Source: CAYVUM01 sp964619055 (lineage in GTDB: Bacteria > Pseudomonadota > Alphaproteobacteria > Rhodospirillales > Defluviicoccaceae). From it: a DNA stretch of 30,999 nt. A program made the position numbers and the translations under genes. Each line of letters starts with the position of its first letter. Position 1 is the stretch's first letter. Positions 7,996-15,935 of the stretch are shown piece by piece. Below the pieces are notes generated by a model that saw only the letters and a list, made by a program, of their open reading frames with translations, made no database searches and was not told the origin of the DNA. The DNA is taken from positions 1 through 30,999 of the forward strand of contig CAZUDB010000045.1 of NCBI GenBank assembly GCA_964619055.1, in the 5' to 3' direction.

Positions 7996-8098
7996 ACCCT
8001 TTATTCGATAAGGTCATTGTGGTTAAAGGGTAAAAACCCTGAATAAAAAATGACCCGGCACACTTCTATCGTTTGGTTTTTTGGTCGATAGCAGGAGG
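7996..8098 (+). promoter_or_regulatory. Structured leader upstream of kaiB-like gene
   Basis: Several pairings compete. ACCCTTTA (7996-8003) pairs with TAAAGGGT (8024-8031). AGGGT (8027-8031) pairs with ACCCT (8036-8040) around AAAA. GGTCATT (8012-8018) pairs with AATGACC (8049-8055). A separate stem is formed by CTATCG (8066-8071) and CGATAG (8086-8091). An AGGAGG at 8093-8098 is followed by an in-frame TAG and no start codon. The rest of the 316-bp gap between the terminator and the ATG at 8152 shows nothing else I can name. Confidence 0.35.
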
Positions 8099-8151
8099 TG
8101 TAGGTCAAAGAAAGTGCTTTAAAGTCAACGGGCAACCGCGCAGGGCGACTC

Positions 8152-8562
8152 ATGTCCGACTTGATCAATCAGATGGACGTCGACCGGTTCATGCCGGAAG
8201 AGAATGCCTCCGCCGTCGATCAGCAGGCCGCCGCTGAAGCGATCGCAAGCCAACTCGCAACCGCAGCGGTCGACGCGATGTCCGCGGCACCGCCATCTTT
8301 CATGTTGTTCATGGCACGACGCAACGGCCGAGCCGGCCGCCCGGACTTGGCAGTTAGGCGCGCGTTAGAGCAAGCGCTTTCGCCGGAAGGATTCCGACTC
8401 GACATCGTCGATGTGGCCGACAACCCCGACTTGGCCAAGCAGTCCAAGGTCCTGGCCACGCCCACGCTAGTTCGCCGCAATCCCGGGCCCGAAGTTCGGC
8501 TGGTGGGTGATGTCAGTGACTATGAAGCGATCATCGAGCGCTTCCAACTCGCGCAGTCTTAA
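8152..8562 (+). CDS. KaiB-fold (circadian clock KaiB-like) protein, 136 aa
   Basis: The C-terminal domain (about residues 48-133) has the thioredoxin-like KaiB fold. The segment LDIVDVADNPDLAKQSK followed by VLATPTLVRR matches the KaiB core, where an IDV..NP..A..DKILATPTL pattern is conserved, and LVGDVSDYEAI matches the GDLSD region after it. In cyanobacteria KaiB binds KaiC and counters KaiA; KaiB-like domains also occur in SasA-type sensors and in many bacteria without a clock. Here residues 1-45 form an Ala/Gln-rich extension that canonical KaiB of about 100 aa lacks. No kaiC or kaiA is in the window. The ATG has only a weak ribosome binding site; a perfect 13-bp terminator hairpin follows. 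A stress or redox-signalling role is possible, but no function can be assigned. Confidence 0.82.
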   Translation: MSDLINQMDVDRFMPEENASAVDQQAAAEAIASQLATAAVDAMSAAPPSFMLFMARRNGRAGRPDLAVRRALEQALSPEGFRLDIVDVADNPDLAKQSKVLATPTLVRRNPGPEVRLVGDVSDYEAIIERFQLAQS

Positions 8563-8655
8563 GCGATCCGGTCGGTCGCACACCGCTGTAGGAACGTCAG
8601 CGACCGTCATTGCCAGGGCCCACGTACCGGCAACAATTAAAACGGTTGGAAACGA

Positions 8656-8685
8656 AGGAACCGCAGCGTCGCCGCTGCGGTTCCT
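8656..8685. terminator. Terminator hairpin between convergent genes
   Basis: A perfect 13-bp stem (8656-8668 with 8673-8685) with the loop TCGC lies between the kaiB-like gene (+) and groEL (-). T-rich but interrupted sequence follows on both strands, so it may serve both directions. Confidence 0.75.
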
Positions 8686-8732
8686 GTCGTTGTGTCCAGT
8701 GACACGGAGACTAAAACGTCATGGGATCGGAC

Positions 8733-10388
8733 TTAGAAGTCCATGTCCCCCATGCCGCCCATGCCACCACCCATGCCACCGCCACCGCCGGGCATTGGCG
8801 CCTTCTTCTCCGGCTTCTCGGCCACCATGGCTTCCGTGGTGACGAGCAAAGCCGCGACGGAGGCAGCGTCCTGCAAAGCCGTCCGAACGACCTTAGTCGG
8901 ATCGATGATGCCGTTAGCAACCAGGTCCTGGAATTCACCAATCTGGGCGTTGAAGCCCCAGTTCCGGTCGCCCCTGTCGAGCAACTTACCCACGATGACG
9001 GCACCGTCCTCGCCGGCATTCTCAACGATCTGGCGAACGGGAGCTTCCAGCGCACGGCGAACGATGTCGATACCCTTGCGCTGGTCGTCATTGGCGGGCT
9101 TCAAAGCTTCGAGGGCCGTCTCGGCGTAAAGCAGAGCAACACCACCGCCGGCAACAATGCCCTCCTCGACGGCGGCACGCGTGGCGTGCATGGCGTCGTC
9201 GACGCGATCCTTCTTTTCTTTCACTTCGGTCTCGGTGGCACCACCGACGCGAAGCACCGCGACGCCGCCCGCCAGCTTGGCGAGCCGCTCCTGAAGCTTC
9301 TCACGATCGTAGTCGGACGTCGTCTCGTCAATCTGACGACGAATCTGCGCGCAACGCCCCTGGATCGATTCGGAATCGCCGGCCCCCTCGACGATCGTTG
9401 TCTCCTCCTTGGTGATCATCACCTTTTTGGCGGAGCCGAGCATGTCGATGGTGACGCTTTCGAGCTTGATGCCGATGTCATCGCTGATGACCTGACCCTT
9501 GGTCAGGACGGCGATGTCTTCCAGCATGGCCTTCCGGCGGTCGCCGAAGCCCGGGGCCTTCACGGCCGCGACCTTGAGGCCGCCGCGGAGCTTATTGACC
9601 ACGAGGGTGGCAAGCGCTTCGCCCTCAACGTCCTCGGCAATGATCAGCAGCGGTCGGGATGACTGCACCACCGTCTCCAACACCGGAAGCAGTGGCTGCA
9701 GTGCCGAAAGCTTCTTTTCGTGGATGAGGATGAACGGGCTTTCCAGCTCACAGTTCATCTTCTCCGCATTGGTCACGAAGTAGGGCGAGGTGTAGCCGCG
9801 GTCGAACTGCATGCCTTCGACCACTTCCAACTCGCTGTGCAAGCTCTTGGCCTCTTCGACCGTAATGACGCCTTCTTTGCCGACCTTTTCCATGGCCTCG
9901 GCAATCATGTCGCCCACTTCGCGCTCACCGTTGGCCGAAATCGTGCCCACCTGCGCGATTTCCTCGTTGGTCGAGACAGCCTTGCTGAGCGACTTCAGGT
10001 GTTCGACGACGGCGGTAACCGCCATGTCGATTCCCCGCTTCAGATCCATGGGGTTCATGCCGGCGGCGACAGCCTTGACGCCCTCGCGGACAATGCCCTC
10101 CGCGAGCACGGTCGCCGTCGTGGTGCCGTCGCCAGCCTCATCGTTGGTCTTGGAGGCCACTTCACGGACCAGTTGCGCACCCATGTTTTCGAACTTGTCG
10201 GAAAGCTCGATTTCCTTGGCGACGGTCACGCCGTCCTTTGTAATCCGGGGTGCGCCGAAGCTCTTTTCGAGAACGACATTGCGTCCTTTGGGGCCGAGCG
10301 TAACCTTAACGGCCTCGGCCAAAATCTCGACGCCGCGCAGCATCCGCGAGCGCGCGTCGGTGCTGAACTTGACATCCTTAGCAGCCAT
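8733..10388 (-). CDS. groEL: Chaperonin GroEL (60 kDa)
   Basis: GroEL forms the double-ring cage that folds cytosolic proteins with ATP and the GroES lid. At 551 aa it is full length. Visible landmarks are the N-terminal KDVKFSTDARSRMLRGV, TLGPKGRNVVL, the DGTTTATVLA nucleotide-binding motif (near residue 87), the apical-domain segment around residues 190-375, and the flexible C-terminal tail of Gly-Gly-Met repeats ending in MGDMDF. The gene lies 105 bp downstream of groES on the minus strand, as one operon. Only a modest ribosome binding site (AAGGGAA) precedes the ATG. Control is probably by HrcA through the CIRCE element upstream of groES. Confidence 0.98.
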   Translation of the reverse strand: MAAKDVKFSTDARSRMLRGVEILAEAVKVTLGPKGRNVVLEKSFGAPRITKDGVTVAKEIELSDKFENMGAQLVREVASKTNDEAGDGTTTATVLAEGIVREGVKAVAAGMNPMDLKRGIDMAVTAVVEHLKSLSKAVSTNEEIAQVGTISANGEREVGDMIAEAMEKVGKEGVITVEEAKSLHSELEVVEGMQFDRGYTSPYFVTNAEKMNCELESPFILIHEKKLSALQPLLPVLETVVQSSRPLLIIAEDVEGEALATLVVNKLRGGLKVAAVKAPGFGDRRKAMLEDIAVLTKGQVISDDIGIKLESVTIDMLGSAKKVMITKEETTIVEGAGDSESIQGRCAQIRRQIDETTSDYDREKLQERLAKLAGGVAVLRVGGATETEVKEKKDRVDDAMHATRAAVEEGIVAGGGVALLYAETALEALKPANDDQRKGIDIVRRALEAPVRQIVENAGEDGAVIVGKLLDRGDRNWGFNAQIGEFQDLVANGIIDPTKVVRTALQDAASVAALLVTTEAMVAEKPEKKAPMPGGGGGMGGGMGGMGDMDF

Positions 10389-10493
10389 ACGTGCCTATTC
10401 CCTTGTAAACGCCGGGCGACAATTGATCGCACCGTTTCTCAGCGTTATGTTCAAAGACCCTTTTGGTGAAGTGTCGTGCCGAGGCCGCTCGCG

Positions 10494-10784
10494 TTAGCGC
10501 TGAACGATGCCAAAGACGTCCGATTCCTTCATGATGACAAGGTCCTCACCGTCAATCTTGACTTCGGTACCAGACCACTTGCCGAATAGAATGCGGTCAC
10601 CTGCCTTCACGTCCATTGCAATGATCGTCCCATCCTCGCGCTTGGCGCCGGGTCCGGCGGCGATCACTTCGCCTTCTTGCGGCTTCTCCTTGGCGGTATC
10701 AGGAATAATGATGCCACCGGAGCTTTTTTCGTCCTGCTCGACCCGCCGAACCAACAGGCGGTCGTGCAACGGCTTGAAATTCAT
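10494..10784 (-). CDS. groES: Co-chaperonin GroES (10 kDa)
   Basis: GroES is the heptameric lid of the GroEL cage. The 96-residue protein starts MNFKPLHDRLLVRRVE and contains the mobile loop (about residues 17-32, EKSSGGIIIPDTAKEK) that docks on GroEL, with the core GDRILFGKWSGTEVKIDGE near the end. The frame is open upstream, but the ATG at 10784 has a strong ribosome binding site (GGAGGA) and matches the family start. It is the first gene of the groESL operon, with a CIRCE operator 50-76 bp upstream. Confidence 0.98.
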   Translation of the reverse strand: MNFKPLHDRLLVRRVEQDEKSSGGIIIPDTAKEKPQEGEVIAAGPGAKREDGTIIAMDVKAGDRILFGKWSGTEVKIDGEDLVIMKESDVFGIVQR

Positions 10785-10833
10785 TGCTGTCCTCCGTAAT
10801 GAACCCGTATCGCAGAGTCCGCCCTGCAGGCTG

Positions 10834-10860
10834 TTAGCACTCTGCCCAGTCGAGTGCCAG
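10834..10860 (-). promoter_or_regulatory. CIRCE operator (HrcA site) of groESL
   Basis: On the plus strand TTAGCACTC (10834-10842), nine spacer bases and GAGTGCCAG (10852-10860) form an inverted repeat. The known CIRCE consensus is TTAGCACTC-N9-GAGTGCTAA: the left arm here is perfect and the right arm matches at 7 of 9 positions. Its place just upstream of groES fits HrcA repression that is relieved by heat or unfolded protein. hrcA itself is not in the window. Confidence 0.88.
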
Positions 10861-10941
10861 AGGTGGGGGAGACAGCGCAGCGTGTCAAGGGCAGCGCGAC
10901 AGCCGCGTCGCCGAGGCCAACCACACGCGTCTTCGGCCTGC

Positions 10942-11679
10942 TTAGCTACGGTCCGGATTCGGGCGAGGATTGGTGTCCGAGCGCTCTGCGGGCTCGTCCA
11001 AAACCTCGTCGAGGGCCTCATCAAAGCCCCGCGCTCGCCGATTCCTGCGATAGAGAAAAACGCCGATGGATGCAGAGGCCACGAACAGAGCGATGGCAAT
11101 GGCCGTGCGTGCCGCCGTGCTTTGCTCGATGCCGGAGCCCACCAGGACGAACACAAGCGTTTGCGGGGTGTAGCCAAGGGCTGAACCGATCAGGAACGGA
11201 GCCGCCGCAACACTCGACACGCCGGCAAGCAGATTGGTGGCCACATTGCTGCCCACCGGCATCAGGCGCACGGCGAGCGTGGTCAAGAACGGGTTATCGC
11301 TCAAGAACGCATCGATCTTCTTGATCCGACGCGGATAGCGCTCGGCCACCAAGTCCCGGCCAAGCCACCGCGCATACGAGAAGGCGCACAGGCATCCGAT
11401 CGTGCAGGCCATTACGGTCAGGGCGGCGCCGAGCGCCACGCCGAAGGCATATCCACCGGCGATCGCAAAGGCGTGGCGTGGCAGACCGACAGCGGTACCA
11501 GCGGCGGCGATGGCCACGAACACCGCTTCGCCCGCCAACCCCTGGCCACGAACGTGGATGTCAATCCACGACTGAACGTCTTCCAGGCCGTCGGCAAGAC
11601 CACTTTCTCGCACCACCACGGCGATCACCGCCAGGGAGAGAATCAGTCCGATGCCGCGCGCAAGGGAGCGGATTCTCAC
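10942..11679 (-). CDS. TVP38/TMEM64 (DedA-like/VTT domain) membrane protein
   Basis: This 245-residue integral membrane protein of the TVP38/TMEM64 family contains the VTT domain. Landmarks are a first helix (residues 9-23), a re-entrant stretch (GLPRHAFAIAGGYAFGVALGA, about 65-85), an FSYARWLGRDL motif, and the typical FLTTLAVRLMPVGSNVATNLLAGVS segment (about 131-155). A helix at about 190-210 and a charged tail follow. Members are thought to handle lipids or envelope homeostasis in the inner membrane; the exact role is unclear. The start is GTG and overlaps the stop of the upstream glycosyltransferase by 4 bp (GTGA), so the two are translationally coupled. A link to lipid-linked sugar handling is an inference. 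Confidence 0.88.
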   Translation of the reverse strand: MRIRSLARGIGLILSLAVIAVVVRESGLADGLEDVQSWIDIHVRGQGLAGEAVFVAIAAAGTAVGLPRHAFAIAGGYAFGVALGAALTVMACTIGCLCAFSYARWLGRDLVAERYPRRIKKIDAFLSDNPFLTTLAVRLMPVGSNVATNLLAGVSSVAAAPFLIGSALGYTPQTLVFVLVGSGIEQSTAARTAIAIALFVASASIGVFLYRRNRRARGFDEALDEVLDEPAERSDTNPRPNPDRS

Positions 11680-12506
11680 GGCTCGGGTCCGCCACCGGGA
11701 TGGAGCGACCGTCCTGACCCTGGTTCAAGGATATCAACCCGCGCGATGCGGGCCCGCCGGTTAAGCCAAACAACGCCGACCAGGTCAAAAAGCCCAACCA
11801 TCAGGCGATCGAGCGTGCCGTACTTGGAGGTGCCGCGAACCCGGGGGCGATGATTGACGGGGTGAGAAACGACCTCCCCTCCGGCGCGCAGCATCAGTGC
11901 CGGCAAAAACCGGTGCATATGATCGAATGGCGGCATGGCCAAAAACGCAGCCCGCGGAAACACCTTCAGGCCACAGCCGGTGTCCGGCGTGCGATCGCCG
12001 AGAATACGGGAGCGAATGCCGTTGGCGATGCGCGAACTGAACCGCTTGATCCACGTGTCCTTCCGCTTCGCCCGCAAACCCGCCAGCATCAGGCGTGCGG
12101 GCTCCGGTGCGGCTCCATGAGCCTCCATCAACGGCGGAATATCAGCAGGATCGTTCTGGCCGTCGCCGTCGAGCGTTGCGATCAGGGGGGCAGAGGCCGC
12201 CCGAATGCCTGTGGCCAGGGCCGCGCTTTGGCCGGCGCAAACTGTGTGCCGGACGGTCCTAAGCTCCGCATGGCGTCGCGCCAGGTCCGCGAGGCGGTCG
12301 GCGGTTCCATCCTGGCTGCCATCGTCCACGAACACCATCTCGAATCGGTAACGGCCCGATAACGCCGCCACAATCTCGGCGATCAGTGGCTCAACGTTCT
12401 CAACCTCGTTGTGGACGGGCACCACCACGGCCACGGCCGGCGAGTTGGGAGCCGGCGGCTCATGGAACGGCGGTTCAGATGCGGCGGTTGGCGTCGGCTC
12501 GGACAT
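11676..12506 (-). CDS. Family 2 glycosyltransferase (dolichyl-phosphate-mannose synthase-like)
   Basis: This 276-residue GT2 enzyme has the motifs AVVVPVHNEVENVEPLI (about 26-42), FVDDGSQDGT (the UDP/GDP-sugar-binding DD, about 59-68) and LDGDGQNDP (metal-binding DxD equivalent, about 112-120). The middle contains GCGLKVFPR and the acceptor-side RPRVRGTSKYG, both typical of polyprenyl-phosphate sugar transferases such as DPM1/ArnC-like proteins. It likely moves a sugar from a nucleotide donor to undecaprenyl phosphate at the cytoplasmic face of the inner membrane. No large C-terminal membrane domain is present, though one hydrophobic stretch (LMVGLFDLVGVVWL) could lie on the membrane. It overlaps the TVP38-like gene by 4 bp. 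The first ~20 residues are Pro-rich and may be dispensable. Confidence 0.9.
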   Translation of the reverse strand: MSEPTPTAASEPPFHEPPAPNSPAVAVVVPVHNEVENVEPLIAEIVAALSGRYRFEMVFVDDGSQDGTADRLADLARRHAELRTVRHTVCAGQSAALATGIRAASAPLIATLDGDGQNDPADIPPLMEAHGAAPEPARLMLAGLRAKRKDTWIKRFSSRIANGIRSRILGDRTPDTGCGLKVFPRAAFLAMPPFDHMHRFLPALMLRAGGEVVSHPVNHRPRVRGTSKYGTLDRLMVGLFDLVGVVWLNRRARIARVDILEPGSGRSLHPGGGPEP

Positions 12507-12602
12507 ACGATCCCTTTGGGAGGGGCCGCGGCCACGGATTGAGGCGTGTCAGGTTGCTTGATGGATCTGGCGCGGCCAACGCACCGTCGATACCATAGCC
12601 AC

Positions 12603-13121
12603 ATGAGCGCGCCCACGCCAAACTCTGATCCCCGGCAACCACTCCGTCTGCACGAAGCCACCGTCGAGCCGGCGTGGGTCGATTACAACGGCCACATGAA
12701 CGTGGCCTACTACGTGCTGATCTTCGATCACGCCACGGATGCGGTGTTGGACCACGTGGGCTTAGGCGCGGACTACCGCGCGGCCTCAACCGGCTCCGTC
12801 TTCGTCGCCGAAGCGCACGTTACGTATGAACAAGAGGTGGCTGAGGGGGAGCGTGTTGTGGTGACGAGCCGTGTTCTCGGCTTCGATGGTAAGCGGCTCA
12901 TTCTGTTCCACGAAATGATGCGAATCGGCGATCCGGGCGTTCTCGCCACCAACGAAGTGCTGTGCCTGCATGTGGACCTGGTAACCCGGCGCACGGCGCC
13001 AATCCCGAAAGCCGCGGCCGAAACCCTGGAACGGTTGGCCCAGCACCACGGTACGCTCGCCCACCCATCCCAAGCGGGACGGGCCATCGGCCTCCAATCC
13101 CGCAGACCGCCGCGTGCTTGA
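12603..13121 (+). CDS. Hotdog-fold acyl-CoA thioesterase
   Basis: This is a 4HBT-type thioesterase of 172 aa. WVDYNGHMNVAYYVLIFDHATD carries the catalytic Asp and the NGHMN motif of the family; the second half (VTYEQEVAEGERVVVTSRVLGFDGKRLILFHEMM) forms the hotdog beta sheet. It resembles the thioesterase (betainyl-CoA-type) domain found with carnitine dehydrogenase, but the real substrate is unknown. The frame is open from 12546 (GTG). I chose the ATG at 12603 because the extra 19 residues are poorly conserved-looking (MSGCLMDLARPTHRR), although GAGG precedes the GTG. The gene is divergent from the glycosyltransferase and is followed by phoR on the same strand. Confidence 0.85.
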   Translation: MSAPTPNSDPRQPLRLHEATVEPAWVDYNGHMNVAYYVLIFDHATDAVLDHVGLGADYRAASTGSVFVAEAHVTYEQEVAEGERVVVTSRVLGFDGKRLILFHEMMRIGDPGVLATNEVLCLHVDLVTRRTAPIPKAAAETLERLAQHHGTLAHPSQAGRAIGLQSRRPPRA

Positions 13122-13240
13122 TTGCGCTCGCTACGGTCGCGCGATTAGCGCCCGCCGGGATTGAAGCGATCACACACCCATCGAGATCCGAAGCAACTGT
13201 GGTAAGCCGGCGCAGCGATCACGGCATGCTCGGACCCACG

Positions 13241-14545
13241 ATGACCCAAAACGGCCTGGATAGCCGCTCTGCCCTGTTGCTGGCGCTGGCACCGGCGGCG
13301 TTGCTGATTTTGGGCTTGATGCTCGCGGATCATCTCGCGCCGGGACCGGGATTGGCAACCCTGACCGCCCTTGTGGGCGGCGCAATCTGGTTCCTGGCCA
13401 AGAGCCGAACACGAAAGCCAATGGCCGTGCCGACAACACCGGCACGCGACGCCCTCACGCCAAGCCAGACCCTGGAGCCGCTGCCCGATCCCGTGCTTCT
13501 GCTTAACCGTGATCGCCACGTCGTCTCCGCCAACCGGGCAGCTCGCGATCTGATGGGGATCGGCGGGACGGGTGGCCACTTGGCCCGCTCACTCCGCCAT
13601 CCGGCAGTGCTCGCCGCCGTCGACACCGTCTGTTCCGGCGTTCCGTCAATCTCGGAGGAGATCACACTGCCCGTGCCGGTGCCGCGGACGTTCACGTTGC
13701 ACACCGCGCTCTTGCCAAAAGTCGCCGATCCAGACCAGCCTACGGTAGCGATTGTCCTTCACGACGAGACTCGGGCCCGCCGCGCTGAACAATCCCGCGC
13801 CGATTTCGTGGCCAATGCCAGCCACGAGCTGCGCTCACCGCTGTCCGTATTGATCGGCTTCATCGAAACGTTGCGCGGACCGGCGCGGGAAGATCCGGAC
13901 GCCCGTGACAAGTTTCTGGAGGTGATGCGGACCGAAGCCCAGCGCATGGCCCGCTTGATCGAAGACCTGTTGTCGCTGTCCCGCGTTGAGATCAATGAGC
14001 ATGTCCCGCCGCGCGATCTCATCGACTTGTCGGCGCTGCTGCATCGCGTCGCGGAGAGCCTTCAAGGCCGAGCCCTGGAGAAGGGAATGAACATCCGCAT
14101 CAGCTGTCCGACCGGGCTTCCCGCCCTCTCGGGTGATCGCGACCAGTTAATCCAGGTGTTTCACAATCTCATCGACAACGCCGTGAAGTACGGACGAGCG
14201 GACACGACCATCGAGGTGACCGTGCGTCGGCTCGACCGCCTTCCGGGCACCTCTGTACCGGCGGTCGCCGTCGCCGTGTCGGACCAGAGCGATGGCATTG
14301 CAGCCGTGCACTTGCCACGGATCACAGAGCGGTTTTACCGCGTGGACGACGGTCGTTCGCGCAAGATGGGCGGCACGGGCCTTGGCCTCGCCATCGTCAA
14401 GCACATCGTCAACCGACACCGTGGTCAGCTCAAGATTGAGAGCACGATCGGCGACGGCAGCCGGTTCACGGTAATGCTGCCGGCCCACCCCCCCGAACCT
14501 ATTGAGCCACAGGAATTCGCGGCTGCCTCAACCGAAGGGCGATGA
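13241..14545 (+). CDS. phoR: Phosphate regulon sensor histidine kinase PhoR
   Basis: PhoR phosphorylates PhoB when phosphate is scarce and is held off by the Pst-PhoU complex when it is not. Two membrane helices (about residues 10-27 and 33-49) precede a PAS domain (LPDPVLLLNRDRHVVSANRAA, about 75-95). The H box ASHELRSPLSV has the phospho-accepting His at residue 195. The N box HNLIDNAVKYG has Asn at 309 and 313, and the G2 box GGTGLGLAI starts at 377. The G1 box is degenerate: DQSDGI (348-353) instead of DxGxGI. The frame is open far upstream, into the thioesterase gene, so I start at the ATG at 13241; 13226 is also possible. phoB lies at the far end of the pst locus. At 434 aa it is normal in size. 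Confidence 0.93.
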   Translation: MTQNGLDSRSALLLALAPAALLILGLMLADHLAPGPGLATLTALVGGAIWFLAKSRTRKPMAVPTTPARDALTPSQTLEPLPDPVLLLNRDRHVVSANRAARDLMGIGGTGGHLARSLRHPAVLAAVDTVCSGVPSISEEITLPVPVPRTFTLHTALLPKVADPDQPTVAIVLHDETRARRAEQSRADFVANASHELRSPLSVLIGFIETLRGPAREDPDARDKFLEVMRTEAQRMARLIEDLLSLSRVEINEHVPPRDLIDLSALLHRVAESLQGRALEKGMNIRISCPTGLPALSGDRDQLIQVFHNLIDNAVKYGRADTTIEVTVRRLDRLPGTSVPAVAVAVSDQSDGIAAVHLPRITERFYRVDDGRSRKMGGTGLGLAIVKHIVNRHRGQLKIESTIGDGSRFTVMLPAHPPEPIEPQEFAAASTEGR

Positions 14546-14555
14546 AGTAACAAAA

Positions 14556-14595
14556 CCGTCAAATTAGTGTCATGGAACTTTCTCAAGTTAGTCAT
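14556..14595 (+). promoter_or_regulatory. Tandem Pho boxes upstream of pstS
   Basis: Four 7-mers start at an exact 11-bp period: CCGTCAA (14556), GTGTCAT (14567), CTTTCTC (14578) and TAGTCAT (14589). The known PhoB half-site is CTGTCAT, repeated every 11 bp with a 4-bp AT-rich spacer. The array ends 113 bp before the pstS ATG. TTACAT at 14610-14615 is a possible -10 element. PhoB activation of pstS is expected. Confidence 0.72.
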
Positions 14596-14708
14596 AAGGT
14601 TAAAGGAGGTTACATCGCGACCTTGTGCGCGACGGGTTCGCGCGCCCGCTGGGCGGCTCGCGGTGGCCTCAGGGTAGGTATTTTTAAGCCTAGGTTCGGG
14701 AGTCCTCC

Positions 14709-15740
14709 ATGAGCACGAAATTTGTGGCGTTAGCTGCGCTGGCGACTGTTGCCGTCGCTGGTGTCGCCGAAGCACGCGACACGATCCGCATCGTCGGATC
14801 GTCTACGGTCTACCCGTTTGCAACAACGGTGGCCGAGAACTTTGGAAAAACGACGAAGTTCAACACGCCCGTAATCGAGAGCACCGGCTCCGGCGGCGGT
14901 TTGAAACTGTTCTGCGCCGGTGTTGGTGTCGATCATCCGGACATCACCAATGCATCCCGCAAGATTAAGAGTTCCGAGATCGAGGCCTGCAAGAAGAACG
15001 GCGTCGAGAGCGTCACCGAGGTCAAAGTCGGCTTCGACGGGATCGTGCTCGCCAACGAAAAATCCGCTCCGCAGCTCGACTTGACCCGCGAGCAGATTTT
15101 CCTGGCGCTTGCCAAGCAGATCCCTGACGGCAATGGCGGCTTTAAGGACAACGACAACGTGACGTGGTCCGACGTGGACGCAAAACTCCCCGATGCCAAG
15201 ATCGAGGTCCTCGGCCCGCCACCGACCTCCGGCACGCGCGATGCGTTTGCCGAACTGGCACTTGAAGGCGGTTGCAAGAGCTTTGAGGAAATTGCCGCCC
15301 TCAAAAAGAGCGATAAGGACAAATACAAGGCGATCTGCCACTCGGTCCGCGAAGACGGTGCCTACGTGGAAGCCGGCGAGAATGACAACCTGATCGTGCA
15401 AAAGCTGCAAGCCAACAAGGATGCTCTTGGCATCTTCGGTTTCAGCTTCCTGGATCAAAACTCCGACAAGCTCCAGGGTAGCAAGGTCGACGGCGTCGAC
15501 CCGACGTTTGAGAATATTTCTTCCGGTGATTATCCGGTGTCCCGGTCCCTCTTCTTCTACACCAAGAACGCCCACGTCGGGGTGATCCCGGGCATGGAAG
15601 AGTATGTGACCGAGTTCACCGCCGAAAAGGCGTTTGGGCCGGAAGGCTACCTGATTGAAAAGGGTCTGATCCCGCTGTCCGAAGCGGATCGCGAAAAAGT
15701 CCGCGAAGACGCAACCAAATTTGTCAGCAACATCATGTAG
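14709..15740 (+). CDS. pstS: Phosphate ABC transporter substrate-binding protein PstS
   Basis: PstS is the periplasmic phosphate receptor of the high-affinity Pst importer. The signal peptide covers residues 1-22 (cleavage after AEA). The mature protein begins with the phosphate-site motif IRIVGSSTVYPF (about 26-37) and continues with STGSGGGLKLFCAGVG and the ligand loop TSGTRDAFAELA; these Ser/Thr/Arg residues hold the phosphate. At 343 aa it is normal in size, and it belongs to the PstS type common in alphaproteobacteria. The ATG has GGGAG about 6 nt upstream. Pho boxes precede it, and a stem-loop after the stop separates it from pstC, which fits much higher pstS expression. Confidence 0.96.
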   Translation: MSTKFVALAALATVAVAGVAEARDTIRIVGSSTVYPFATTVAENFGKTTKFNTPVIESTGSGGGLKLFCAGVGVDHPDITNASRKIKSSEIEACKKNGVESVTEVKVGFDGIVLANEKSAPQLDLTREQIFLALAKQIPDGNGGFKDNDNVTWSDVDAKLPDAKIEVLGPPPTSGTRDAFAELALEGGCKSFEEIAALKKSDKDKYKAICHSVREDGAYVEAGENDNLIVQKLQANKDALGIFGFSFLDQNSDKLQGSKVDGVDPTFENISSGDYPVSRSLFFYTKNAHVGVIPGMEEYVTEFTAEKAFGPEGYLIEKGLIPLSEADREKVREDATKFVSNIM

Positions 15741-15752
15741 TTGTTTCGCTGT

Positions 15753-15795
15753 CAGCCCCGTCGGCGTCCGGTCTCGGGCCCCGACGGGGACTGAT
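15753..15795 (+). terminator. Stem-loop between pstS and pstC (attenuator or mRNA stabiliser)
   Basis: CCCCGTCGG (15757-15765) pairs with CCGACGGGG (15782-15790), extended by CAG/CTG across a bulged base. No T run follows, so I see it as a partial attenuator or a 3'-end stabiliser of pstS mRNA rather than a full terminator. Confidence 0.55.
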
Positions 15796-15935
15796 CGCAG
15801 GGACGTTCCGGGCCCCTCGGCGCCGGTTTCCGATTGCAAACTTGGCTTCGCTCTGACACGGTCGCGTCCGACTATCGTCGAATAACAACGTGAAATAATA
15901 CCATAACAGATTGGGGATGGATTGGGACGACCACG

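Noticed and set aside
12962..13240. N-terminal extension of PhoR into the thioesterase gene
   Set aside because: It overlaps the thioesterase in another frame and is Pro/Gly/Arg-rich; the PhoR membrane helices begin only after 13241.
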